Shown here one piece after another: positions 8,505 through 16,250 of a stretch of DNA of 42,761 nt. The notes under the pieces were generated by a model, which saw only the letters and a program-made list of their open reading frames with translations, did not search any database and was not told the origin of the DNA. How positions within the stretch are numbered: the first letter of the stretch is position 1; every line of letters begins with the position of its first letter. The DNA is taken from contig NZ_JAAKZX010000071.1 in assembly GCF_011045025.1 (NCBI RefSeq), positions 1 through 42,761 on the forward strand, written 5' to 3'. Source of the DNA: Streptomyces ureilyticus. GTDB lineage: Bacteria > Actinomycetota > Actinomycetes > Streptomycetales > Streptomycetaceae. The translations under genes were made by a program, and so were the position numbers.

Positions 8505-9407
8505 TTACGCGTCGCGCTTGCGGAAGACGACGAACGCCACCGTCAGCAGGACGGCCACACACCCCGCCATGACCGTGAACCCGGCCCAGGGATCCAGCAG
8601 CGCCGGATCACGGTAGCCGGTGATGATCTGGCCTCCGGCAATGGGCGGCCAGTACTTCGACACCCAGTCACCGACCGCTCCGGGCAGTGCCGGTGCGAAT
8701 GCCTGCACGATGAGCATCACGCCGAACAGCGTCGTCACCGTCGCGGTCGTACTGCGGATCACGGTGCCGATCGCCAGTCCGAACAGCGCGGCCAGTGCCA
8801 GGTACAGGCCGCCGCCCCAGATGCCGCGCTGCGCCAGCCCCTCCGACAGCCCCAGGTGCGGGGCGTCCGCCCCGGCCAGCGACGCCTGCCCGACGAGAAA
8901 CCCGGCGAGCGACACCAGCAGCCCGACCGGCAACACCACCCCCACCAGCACCACAGCCTTGGCCGCCAGCACCCGGCCTCGGTGGGGTACGGACGTCAGT
9001 GTGCCGACGATGGTGCGGGCACCGTACTCGGCGGTGATCACCAGACCGCCGAGGAGACCGAGCGCGATCTGCGCCAGCAGGTAGCCGCGCAGACTGACGG
9101 CCAGGGGGTCGAAGGTGGCCTGATCCGCGGCCGTCATGTCCGCGTACTCGGTCCCGGCGGACGTGCCGTTCAGCGCGGCGAGGCCCACACAGAACGCGAG
9201 GGTGCCCAGCACCACGTACAGCGTCGACCGCATCGTACGAATCTTGATCCACTCGGCGTGCAGACAGTGCCGGAACGACGCCCGGCCCGTCGGCTTCGGG
9301 GCCGCGGATGAACGGCGCGGCCGTCGCCATCTCGCCGGCGCGCCGCCCCGTGCCCTCAGCTGAGTGCGCGTGACCCTCACTCGGGCCCGCGTGGCCATCC
9401 GGCTCAT
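8505..9407 (-). CDS. ABC-2 type transporter permease
   Basis: A 300-residue membrane protein. About 50 N-terminal residues are cytoplasmic and very basic, followed by SFRHCLHAEWIKIRTMRST, a typical entry into ABC-2 permeases. Six hydrophobic helices follow at about 67-85, 112-132, 151-172, 197-217, 224-243 and 271-292. Its ATG overlaps the stop of the ATPase gene by 4 bp (ATGA), so the two are made together as an exporter. Such pairs often confer self-resistance to antimicrobial peptides or drugs. The substrate is not visible. Confidence 0.88.
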   Translation of the reverse strand: MSRMATRARVRVTRTQLRARGGAPARWRRPRRSSAAPKPTGRASFRHCLHAEWIKIRTMRSTLYVVLGTLAFCVGLAALNGTSAGTEYADMTAADQATFDPLAVSLRGYLLAQIALGLLGGLVITAEYGARTIVGTLTSVPHRGRVLAAKAVVLVGVVLPVGLLVSLAGFLVGQASLAGADAPHLGLSEGLAQRGIWGGGLYLALAALFGLAIGTVIRSTTATVTTLFGVMLIVQAFAPALPGAVGDWVSKYWPPIAGGQIITGYRDPALLDPWAGFTVMAGCVAVLLTVAFVVFRKRDA

Positions 9408-10399
9408 CGGCCCGCCTCTGTCTCCGCCTTGTCCGGCTTCTCCGCCGACTCCAGCCTCTCCGCCTTCTCCGCCTTCTCCGGCGTCTCCGCCGTCTCCGCC
9501 CTCTCCGTCCGGAATTCCTGCGCGTCCCGCGTCAGGTCCATGAACGCCTGCTCCAAGGACACTTGACGTGCTGTCAGTTCATGCAGCTCCACATCACCGG
9601 CCGCGGCCAGCGCCCCGATCTCAGCCGGCTCCAGACCGGTCACCAGCAGCCCGTCCGGACCATCCGTGCGTACGTTCACGGCCGTGGCCAGCATCCGGCG
9701 CAGCTCGGTGATCTGAGGGCTGCGCACCAGGACCTCGCGGTCGGAGTGCGCTTCGATGAACGCCTTCATCGTCATGTCCGCGATCAGACGGCCGCGTCCG
9801 ATGACGATGAGATGGTCCGCGGTCAGTTCCATTTCGCTCATCAGGTGGCTCGACATCAGTACGGCCCGGCCTTCGGCGGCCATCCGCCGCATGAGCGAAC
9901 GGATCCAGACGATGCCTTCCGGGTCGAGACCGTTGAGAGGCTCGTCGAAGACCAGCACCGGCGGATCGCCCAGCAAGGCCGCGGCGATCCCGAGCCGCTG
10001 CCGCATCCCGAGCGAGAACGTCCCGGCCCTGCGCCGGCCCACGTTCTCCAGGCCGACTTCCGCGAGTACGTCGTCCACCCGGCCGCGCGGGATGCCGTTG
10101 CCGGCCGCGAGCCCCAGCAGATGGTGGTACGCGGTGCGGCTCGGCAGCACCGCTCCCGGGTCCAGCAGAGCCCCGACCGCTTTCAACGGCGCGGGCTGCT
10201 CGGCATACGGCCGCCCGTTCACGGTGGCGGTGCCGGAGTTGGCCGCGTCCAGGCCCAGGATCATGCGTAACGTCGTCGATTTCCCCGCCCCATTGGGGCC
10301 CAGGAATCCGGTCACCTCTCCCGGGCGGACGGCGAAGGTCAGCCCGTCCACGGCGAGGACGTCGCCGTACCGTTTGGTCAGCCCGCGAACGTCGATCAT
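9404..10399 (-). CDS. ABC transporter ATP-binding protein (exporter, CcmA/DrrA-like)
   Basis: A 331-residue ATPase with Walker A FLGPNGAGKST (33-42), signature FSLGMRQRLGIA and Walker B VLVFDEPLNGLDPEG. The switch His is in MSSHLMSEME. The ATG at 10399 was chosen because GGAGG ends four bases upstream; a TTG one codon earlier is too close. The C-terminal 45 residues are an unusual Glu/Lys/Ala tail made of irregular EKAE/ETAE repeats, coded by a run of TCCGCC-type triplets on the plus strand. Typical family members lack this tail. It overlaps the permease gene by 4 bp. Confidence 0.92.
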   Translation of the reverse strand: MIDVRGLTKRYGDVLAVDGLTFAVRPGEVTGFLGPNGAGKSTTLRMILGLDAANSGTATVNGRPYAEQPAPLKAVGALLDPGAVLPSRTAYHHLLGLAAGNGIPRGRVDDVLAEVGLENVGRRRAGTFSLGMRQRLGIAAALLGDPPVLVFDEPLNGLDPEGIVWIRSLMRRMAAEGRAVLMSSHLMSEMELTADHLIVIGRGRLIADMTMKAFIEAHSDREVLVRSPQITELRRMLATAVNVRTDGPDGLLVTGLEPAEIGALAAAGDVELHELTARQVSLEQAFMDLTRDAQEFRTERAETAETPEKAEKAERLESAEKPDKAETEAGR

Positions 10400-10420
10400 C
10401 AAGCCTCCAGAACCGATGGT

Positions 10421-10459
10421 GTGCGGTGGTGCGCGCGATCACCGCACGCACCACCGCAC
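10421..10459. promoter_or_regulatory. Perfect 12-bp inverted repeat before the ABC operon
   Basis: GTGCGGTGGTGC at 10421-10432 is exactly mirrored by GCACCACCGCAC at 10448-10459 across a 15-bp spacer. It begins 22 bp upstream of the ATPase ATG. It could be an operator or a hairpin in the leader that limits ribosome access. Confidence 0.4.
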
Positions 10460-10566
10460 CCTCACCCACCGACCTGGGCCCGGCCTGCACGAGTGTGAAC
10501 GCTCCATGGGAACCGAGCGCCACACCCGCCGGAAAACACCACGCCACGGCGTCCGTCCCGCCGAAG

Positions 10567-10584
10567 ACTCACACAGAACTCACA
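10567..10584 (-). promoter_or_regulatory. Direct repeat resembling an OmpR-family regulator box
   Basis: On the minus strand TGTGAGT occurs twice with a 4-bp spacer (TGTGAGTTCTGTGTGAGT), an exact 11-bp period, about 170 bp upstream of the ABC ATPase gene. Heptamer-N4-heptamer is the arrangement bound by PhoP/OmpR-type regulators. The neighbouring regulator at 7641-8345 is the obvious candidate. This is inferred from spacing only. Confidence 0.4.
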
Positions 10585-10623
10585 GAAAGCGGCGGCCCGG
10601 AAGGGCTGTTGACGGAGGTCGCA

Positions 10624-11025
10624 TCACGCGACGGCGGTCCCCTCGAGTTCGACCATCAGGGACGGGATCGCCAGCCGCGTCACCCCGAGCAACGTGCCGG
10701 GCGGCGCCACCGCGGCGGCGCCCAACCGCGCTGTCAGCACGCCGTAGTGCTGGAAAAGGAGATCGACGTCGGTCGTGTAGACGTTGAGCCGGACGAGGTT
10801 CGCGAGAGACATGCCGGCCTCGGCGAGCACGGCCTCCAGGTTGTCGATGCTCAGCGCCAACTGTGCCGCCATGTCGCCGTCATGCTGGGGCTTGCCGTCG
10901 TCGCTCATCGCGGTCTGCCCCGAGATGTGCAGGGTGCGGGTGTGCCCGGAGACGACCTCGCCCTGGTTGAAGCCCATCTCCACGGACCACGTCACCGGGT
11001 TGACCGCCGTTCGTTCCACTGCCAC
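10624..11025 (-). CDS. RidA/YjgF/UK114-family enamine/imine deaminase
   Basis: A 133-residue protein of normal family length. It contains HISGQTAMSDDGKPQHDGDM, AQLALSIDNLEAVLAEAGMS and LVRLNVYTTDVD. The Arg of the latter corresponds to the active-site Arg region of RidA, which hydrolyses reactive enamines and imines from PLP enzymes. The C-terminal LGVTRLAIPSLMVELEGTAVA is also standard. The start is GTG at 11025 with GGAG five bases upstream; the frame extends further but the upstream residues are not family-like. It is divergent from a WYL-domain regulator at 11177, which probably controls it. Confidence 0.85.
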   Translation of the reverse strand: MAVERTAVNPVTWSVEMGFNQGEVVSGHTRTLHISGQTAMSDDGKPQHDGDMAAQLALSIDNLEAVLAEAGMSLANLVRLNVYTTDVDLLFQHYGVLTARLGAAAVAPPGTLLGVTRLAIPSLMVELEGTAVA

Positions 11026-11176
11026 GTCAGCTCCATTCGATTCGTTTCGCTTCGATTCGTGGGGGGAGTGCGTACGTACGACCATCGGCTCGGTAGCCGC
11101 CGGCTTCGACGTCGTGCGAACGAGCATCGCAACAAAACACGACATCCTTAGTCACGTATTTCGATAAAGTCCTGGC

Positions 11177-12154
11177 ATGCGCGCCGACCGGTTGGTCTCC
11201 CTGGTCCTGCTGCTGCGTCAGCGCGGTCGCCTGACCGCCAACACGCTGGCCCGTGAACTGGAGGTATCCACCCGCACCGTGCTGCGCGACATCGAGGCGC
11301 TGTCCACCGCCGGCGTCCCGGTCTACGCCGAACGCGGCCGGCACGGCGGTTTCGCGTTGTCGCCCGGTTTCCGGACCGAGCTCACCGGTCTGAACCACGA
11401 CGAGGCCCTCGCCGCCTTGCTGACCGCCGGATGGGCGCGCGGCGAGGTGGTGTTCGGCCTCGGCTCGGCGCTCGCCTCGGCCATGCGGAAGGTGCTCGAC
11501 GCACTGCCCGAGAGCCACCGGGCCACCGCGAGCGACGCGGCCCAGCGATTCCTCGTAGACCCGGAGACCGACCTGCTCTCACGTCGGCTGGCCACCGAGG
11601 AGGTACCCGACACCACGATGATCGAGGTACGGCGCGCGGTGCTCGCCGGACACAAGCTGCGCATCCACTACGCGGCTACAGGCCAGACACCACAGTGGCG
11701 GACGGTGGACCCGATCGGCCTGGTCACCGTGCGCGACCGGGCCTACTTGCTGGCGACGCGATCCGGCGAGGACCGCACCTACCGGCTGTCTCGGGTGCTG
11801 GCCGCCGAGGAACTCCCCGAACCGGCACAGCGACCGAACCGGGTCGATCTTGACCGGATCTGGCGGGAACGCTCCGCGCAGTTCCTCTCCGGCGGCGACC
11901 ACATCACCGTGCTGGTACGGGTGAACCCGACGCGGCGGGAGGAACTGCTGGACACCGCGCTGGCCGTCCGCGCCGAGGAACCCGACGCGGACGGCTGGCT
12001 GCGACTGGAGGTGACCTTCCAGGATTCCCGCCACGCGGAATGGGCGCTGTGGCAGCTCAGCATGGACGCGGAAGCCTTGTCCCCACAGTCGTTGCGCACT
12101 TCCCTACGCGACCGGGCCGCCGCGGTCGCCACCCGCTACGGGGCCTCGTCCTGA
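11177..12154 (+). CDS. YafY-like transcriptional regulator (HTH_11 plus WYL domain)
   Basis: A 325-residue regulator. Residues 1-60 form a winged helix-turn-helix (RLVSLVLLLRQRGRLTANTL, then ARELEVSTRTVLRDIEAL) and the following GVPVYAERGRHGGFAL is the usual wing. The middle carries the WYL-type ligand-binding domain (LRIHYAATGQ, WRTVDPIGLV, RAYLLATRSGEDRTYRLSRV), followed by the WCX C-terminal extension. Such proteins respond to small ligands, sometimes nucleotides or single-stranded DNA. It is divergent from the RidA gene with about 150 bp between them and ends 14 bp from the convergent SDR gene. Confidence 0.88.
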   Translation: MRADRLVSLVLLLRQRGRLTANTLARELEVSTRTVLRDIEALSTAGVPVYAERGRHGGFALSPGFRTELTGLNHDEALAALLTAGWARGEVVFGLGSALASAMRKVLDALPESHRATASDAAQRFLVDPETDLLSRRLATEEVPDTTMIEVRRAVLAGHKLRIHYAATGQTPQWRTVDPIGLVTVRDRAYLLATRSGEDRTYRLSRVLAAEELPEPAQRPNRVDLDRIWRERSAQFLSGGDHITVLVRVNPTRREELLDTALAVRAEEPDADGWLRLEVTFQDSRHAEWALWQLSMDAEALSPQSLRTSLRDRAAAVATRYGASS

Positions 12155-12168
12155 GAGGGGCGGCTCGG

Positions 12169-13095
12169 TTACTCCTTGCCCAACCCGTCGCGCCAGCTGG
12201 GCCGCTGCGGCTTCCAGCCCAGCGCCGTACGGGCCCGGTCGTTGGACGCGCCGTGCGCCGCGGTGAGTTGATGGGTCATGTACCAGCCGAGCATCCGGGG
12301 TGCGAGCTCCGCCGGGATCGTACGAGGGGACGGGCCGGCCAGCGTGCGGGCGTAGTGCGGGAGCCATTGCGCGGCCGGGGCCGGGTCGTCGTCCGTCACG
12401 TGGAACACCCCGGTGACGTCCGACTCGATGGCCGCCACCGTCGCCCCCACGGCGTCCTCCACATGCAGGAACGACATGATCCCGGCACCGTCCCGGGGCA
12501 ACGGGAACCGCCCGGCCAGCACCGCCTGCGCGGTCCCGCCGTTCCGTGCGTACGCGGTCCGGGGCCCGTACAGCGAGCCGTACCGCAGCACCACACCCGC
12601 GAGGTCCGGGCCGCTGCCCAGGACCAGCCGCTCCAGTTCGGCGACGGCCTGGACGGTGGAGGCCCAGCCGGGGTCGGGGGCGTCCACGTACAACGGTGCA
12701 TCCTCGTCGACGACGGGAACCGAAGCCGGGGCGGCGGCGAAGGCGATGGACTGCGCGACCAGCCGCCGCGCACCGGCGGCACGGGCCGCCTCGACGAGGT
12801 GAGCGGTGCCCTCGGTCCGCAGCCGCCGGGTCAGCGCGAAGGCCCCCGGCGGGTCGTCATGCATCGACCGCAGCGCCGTCATCTGGTGGACGACCACCTC
12901 GGGCCGGGCTTCCGACACCGCCGACAACACGGCCTCGCGGTCGAGGGCGTCGGCGACCACGACCTGGTCCGCCTCCGGGGCCCGCGCCCGGGACCCCTGA
13001 CGCACCAGCGCACTCACCTCATGGCCTCGCGCCCGCAGCGCGCCCACCAGCGGATGTCCGATCACACCGGTGGCCCCGGTGACGAGTACACGCAC
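12169..13095 (-). CDS. NAD(P)-dependent epimerase/dehydratase-like SDR lacking the YxxxK pair
   Basis: A 308-residue Rossmann protein with the nucleotide motif VTGATGVIGHPLV near residue 5, VVHQMTAL, LRYGSLYGPRTAY and FLHVEDAV of extended/atypical SDRs. Where active SDRs have YxxxK, this protein reads TVQAVAELER, so Tyr and Lys are replaced. It may be an atypical reductase/isomerase or a binding protein. The start is GTG at 13095 with GGAGG eight bases upstream. It lies 3 bp after the DUF6125-like gene and is the last gene of the aminohydroxybenzoate cluster. It could act on a carrier-bound keto group, but that is speculative. Confidence 0.8.
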   Translation of the reverse strand: MRVLVTGATGVIGHPLVGALRARGHEVSALVRQGSRARAPEADQVVVADALDREAVLSAVSEARPEVVVHQMTALRSMHDDPPGAFALTRRLRTEGTAHLVEAARAAGARRLVAQSIAFAAAPASVPVVDEDAPLYVDAPDPGWASTVQAVAELERLVLGSGPDLAGVVLRYGSLYGPRTAYARNGGTAQAVLAGRFPLPRDGAGIMSFLHVEDAVGATVAAIESDVTGVFHVTDDDPAPAAQWLPHYARTLAGPSPRTIPAELAPRMLGWYMTHQLTAAHGASNDRARTALGWKPQRPSWRDGLGKE

Positions 13096-13098
13096 TGC

Positions 13099-13659
13099 TC
13101 AATCCTCCGTAACGGGCGGGACGACGGGGGTGGCGACCCGCATCAGCAGGCGGCACGCCTTGTCCCCGTCCCGCAGACAACTCTCGGCCCGGTTCTCCGT
13201 CAGGGTCACGCCGAGTCCCTCGGACCAGCCCGCGTGGATGTCGGTGCACGGGCACTGGTAGCCCTCCAGCGAACCGGACATCCGCACCATGGTGATGGCG
13301 AAGTTCCGCCGCAAGGTGAGCACGATCAGGTCGTCACCCTCCACCTCGGTGGACGCGTTGCGCAGTTCCGGCGGGAACATGCGGTCGCCGCAGTCGTCGT
13401 AGCGGCGGCGCAGCTCCTCCAGGTCCTTGCCGCTGTCACCGCTGCCGGGCGGCAGCGGGCCGCTCCGGCGGGCGACCTGCTGCGCGACCCTGAGGGCGAC
13501 CTTGCGCATCGCCTCGGCGTTGATCTCGTTCGCGGCCTGCTGCCCGAACCGCTCGGCCACGCCCTGGTACCAGTTGGCGTCGTGCTGCCACCAGAGCCGG
13601 TACGCCTCCGATGCCCGGGCGCGGTGGTTGACTTCGCCGGCACCCGTTTCCGTACTCAT
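13099..13659 (-). CDS. DUF6125-like protein of unknown function
   Basis: A 186-residue protein whose ATG overlaps the adenylating-enzyme stop (ATGA). The N-terminus reads YRLWWQHDANWYQGVAERFG, then QQAANEINAEAMRKVALRVA. The C-terminal half has paired cysteines YQCPCTDIHAGWSEGL and a final AESCLRDGDKACRLLM. This matches my memory of DUF6125 proteins (LWWxHDAxW, ANEINxEA, GYxCxC, ESxxxGDxxC) and is similar in outline to V4R and L-2-amino-thiazoline-carboxylate hydrolase folds. Four conserved Cys suggest a metal or small-molecule site. Its place among ketosynthase, carrier and ligase genes implies a biosynthetic role, but no reaction can be assigned. Confidence 0.65.
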   Translation of the reverse strand: MSTETGAGEVNHRARASEAYRLWWQHDANWYQGVAERFGQQAANEINAEAMRKVALRVAQQVARRSGPLPPGSGDSGKDLEELRRRYDDCGDRMFPPELRNASTEVEGDDLIVLTLRRNFAITMVRMSGSLEGYQCPCTDIHAGWSEGLGVTLTENRAESCLRDGDKACRLLMRVATPVVPPVTED

Positions 13660-15362
13660 GCGTGCTCCGTAAGTTCCTTGGCGGCGAAGCGGTCGCGCAT
13701 CACGCGTTTGAGGACCTTGCCGGTGGCGCCCTTGGCCACGTCCTCGGGCTTCATCGGCACAGCCCGGGTCACCGGGGGGAAGCCGGCGCCCGACAGGACC
13801 GCGTTGACCCGCTCGGTCCACGCCTCGTTCCTGTCACTGCCGTCATTGCCGTCGTTGTCGTCGGCGCCGTCGTGCGTGAGCTGGAGCAGCGCGTAGGCCT
13901 GGGCCTCTCCATCGCCGTCCCAGTCCGCCCGTACGCCCTCCGGGGCGACCCCGACGACGGTGCAGTCGGCCAGCTCGGGCAGCTCCCGCAGCAGCAGCTC
14001 CTCGGTGCGGGTGCTGAACAGGATTCCGGCGCGGGTCCGGATGGCGTCGGTCGCCCTGTCCAGGTGGTAGAAGTTGCCCTCCTCGTCCTGGTAGGCGAGG
14101 TCCCCGGGCAGCCAGTAGCCGCCCAGCCGCATCCGGTTCCAGGTCAGCGAGTCGTTCCAGTAACCGGGCGTGAGCGTCGGCGACTTCAGCCCGAGGCGGC
14201 CGATCTCCCCGGGCGGCAGCGGGGCGCCGTCCTCGGCGAGCACGGCGGCCTCGGCGAAGCTGAACGGCTTGCCGATGCAGCGCGAGTACGCGGAGGTGTC
14301 CTTGGTGTGCCGGTTGTGGAAGAGCGAGTGGCCGACTTCGGAGGAGCCGAGCCCGTCGATGAAGACGGAGCCCTCGACCCGCCTGCGGCGCAGAACCCCG
14401 CCGTCCCTGCTGATCTCCTCGCGAACGCCGTGCCGCACCAGGGCCCGGATGTGCGCCTCGTGCGCCGCGTCGCCGGTGTTGAACCACACCTCGACGCTGG
14501 ACAGGTCACGGGCCGCCAGGTCCTCCCCGGCCATCTCACCGAAGGTTCCGGCGAAGGCCAGCACCGTGCTCGGCCGGAACTCCTCGATGGCGTCGAGCAC
14601 TTCGGTGCCGCGCTGGCTGGAGAGCAGCTTGATGTCCGCGCGCAGCAGCAGGCAGTACAGCAGGGTCGCGATGGAGGCGTTGTGCGGGCCCGGGAGCGCC
14701 ACCAGGGTGCGCGCCATGTCGGCTCCGGTGGAGTAGCGCAGCCGGTGCACCTGCGAGTACATCAGCGTCCGGTGGCTGTGCGGCACCCCCTTGGGCATGC
14801 CGGTGGTCCCGGAGGAGTGCGAGATGATCACCGGGTCGGTGGGGTCGTGCCGGTACGGGTACGACGTCGGCAGCCGCTCGCGGAACTCCGGCCCTATGCC
14901 GTCGGCGGTCACGCAGAAGCCGAGCCCCGACTCCGGGCCCGACAGCACGCGGTGGTGCTCGGTGTCCGTGAACGCGCCCACCGCACCCTGACGGCGCACG
15001 TACTCGCGGGCGATCTCGGGGCGCAGATTGCCGTTGACGAGCGACGGGATCGCGCCGAGGGACGTCAGGGCCAGGTAGTTCACGGCGTTCTCGGCACTGG
15101 AGTAGGAGTGCACGGCGACCGGGTCGCGGGGCCGCACGCCGTGTGCGGCGTACCAGCCGGCATACGTCTCGACGGCCTCGCAGAGCTGACGCAGGGTCAG
15201 TACGTCGGGGCGGCTGCCGTCCGGCGCCTGCCAGCTGCCGTCCGTCCGCAGCACGGGCTCGTCGAGCGGGCGGTCGTACGCCTTCAGGCGGTGCAGCACG
15301 TTGCCGGCGCCGAGTTCGGTGTCGGAGCAGATCCGTGCCCGCTCCTGCCTACTGATGAGCAT
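13656..15362 (-). CDS. AMP-dependent acyl/aryl-CoA (or ACP) ligase, second copy in cluster
   Basis: A 568-residue ANL-superfamily adenylating enzyme. The P-loop-like motif is PVIISHSSGTTGMPKGVPHS, the hinge region is FYHLDRATDAIRTRAGILFS, and the C-terminal catalytic Lys lies in KGATGKVLKRVM. The ATG at 15362 has GGAG five bases upstream. It is only distantly similar to the ligase at 18214 and is longer, so the two probably activate different acids or carriers. The Asp/Asn-rich DGADDNDGNDGSDRN near residue 500 is a low-complexity insertion. It sits between the ketosynthase-like gene (18-bp gap) and the DUF6125-like gene (4-bp overlap). Confidence 0.85.
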   Translation of the reverse strand: MLISRQERARICSDTELGAGNVLHRLKAYDRPLDEPVLRTDGSWQAPDGSRPDVLTLRQLCEAVETYAGWYAAHGVRPRDPVAVHSYSSAENAVNYLALTSLGAIPSLVNGNLRPEIAREYVRRQGAVGAFTDTEHHRVLSGPESGLGFCVTADGIGPEFRERLPTSYPYRHDPTDPVIISHSSGTTGMPKGVPHSHRTLMYSQVHRLRYSTGADMARTLVALPGPHNASIATLLYCLLLRADIKLLSSQRGTEVLDAIEEFRPSTVLAFAGTFGEMAGEDLAARDLSSVEVWFNTGDAAHEAHIRALVRHGVREEISRDGGVLRRRRVEGSVFIDGLGSSEVGHSLFHNRHTKDTSAYSRCIGKPFSFAEAAVLAEDGAPLPPGEIGRLGLKSPTLTPGYWNDSLTWNRMRLGGYWLPGDLAYQDEEGNFYHLDRATDAIRTRAGILFSTRTEELLLRELPELADCTVVGVAPEGVRADWDGDGEAQAYALLQLTHDGADDNDGNDGSDRNEAWTERVNAVLSGAGFPPVTRAVPMKPEDVAKGATGKVLKRVMRDRFAAKELTEHA

Positions 15363-15380
15363 GGTTCTCCGTCTCGTTCC

Positions 15381-16250
15381 CTACTCGGTGGCGGCGGTGA
15401 GGATGAATGCCGGCGACCGCGGCTCAGTCACCAGCAGGTGGCTGCCGCCGTCCCGCAGCAGTCGCCGGTGGGCGGCGGCCAGGTCGAACAGGCCCTGAAT
15501 GCTTCCGGGATGCCCGCCCGCCCCCGCGCCGTCGGCGTCGTACGCCTCGGCCGACCGGACCGACACCGGTGCCTCGCCTCCGGGACGGCCGAGCAGCACC
15601 GCCGCCGCCAGGCCGGCGGTCTCGGGCAGGTCCGGGACCGGGACCGGGCGACCGCTGTCGGCGGCCAGTACCTGATACATGACGGCCAGACGCTCGCTGC
15701 CGCCCAGCTCCACGCCCAGCACCAGGACCCGGTCCAGCTCCGGGTCCTCCAGCAGCAGATCGGCCATGGCCAGCAGTTCGGCCACCGGGTCGTCGAGGGT
15801 GGAGAGGCTGAACGTCTGCCCGGTGATCCCGAACTCCTGGCTCGTATAGCCCAGTACGGCATTGGCGGTGGCCTGCATGAACAGCAGCGGGTTGTGGACC
15901 CGCCCGGACACCATCCGCTGGCTGGCCAGGTCCGCGGTGGTGGTGTCCCCCATCAAGGTGGCCAGCACCACGGCGGTACGGGCGCCGTCGCCGGGCTGTT
16001 CGGTGAGGCACTGCCTGCTGACCTCGAACGCCAGCGGGCTGAAGGCCGACTCCACGAAGCCGGGGAGTCGCGGCAGCGGGATGTCTGCGTGGGCCCCGGT
16101 AGCCTCGTCGGGCTCGGACCGCCCGGTGCCGTGGGTCGCGGTGGCGGTCGCGAGGATGCCGAGGGGCGAACGGAGTACGGTCTTCTCGGCCTGTTCCCTC
16201 TGTTCCCTCTGTTCCCTCTGTTCCCTCTGTTCCCTCTTCTCGGTCGTCAC
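15381..16250 (-). CDS. Ketosynthase-like protein without active-site Cys (KS-beta-like partner)
   Basis: A 289-residue protein whose GTG overlaps the ketosynthase stop (GTGA). Residues after about 45 resemble the N-terminal half of beta-ketoacyl synthases (SAFSPLAFEVSRQCLTE, ARTAVVLATLMGDTTTADLA, LFMQATANAVLGYTSQEFGI). The segment that should hold the nucleophile reads GITGQTFSLSTLDDP, with no Cys. The catalytic His motifs of the C-terminal half are absent and the protein is about 120 residues shorter than a full KS. It may pair with the intact KS next door, like chain-length factors. The N-terminus has five REQ repeats. Confidence 0.7.
   Translation of the reverse strand: MTTEKREQREQREQREQREQAEKTVLRSPLGILATATATHGTGRSEPDEATGAHADIPLPRLPGFVESAFSPLAFEVSRQCLTEQPGDGARTAVVLATLMGDTTTADLASQRMVSGRVHNPLLFMQATANAVLGYTSQEFGITGQTFSLSTLDDPVAELLAMADLLLEDPELDRVLVLGVELGGSERLAVMYQVLAADSGRPVPVPDLPETAGLAAAVLLGRPGGEAPVSVRSAEAYDADGAGAGGHPGSIQGLFDLAAAHRRLLRDGGSHLLVTEPRSPAFILTAATE
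16192..16236 (-). repeat. 9-bp tandem repeat, five copies, inside the KS-like gene
   Basis: The unit TGTTCCCTC (plus strand) is repeated five times without change. It encodes (Arg-Glu-Gln)5 at the N-terminus of the KS-like protein, a likely charged helix. In-frame copy-number change is possible. Confidence 0.85.

Noticed and set aside
16192..16236. Regular repeats as a possible CRISPR array
   Set aside because: Units are 9 bp, perfectly tandem, without spacers, and encode an in-frame peptide repeat.
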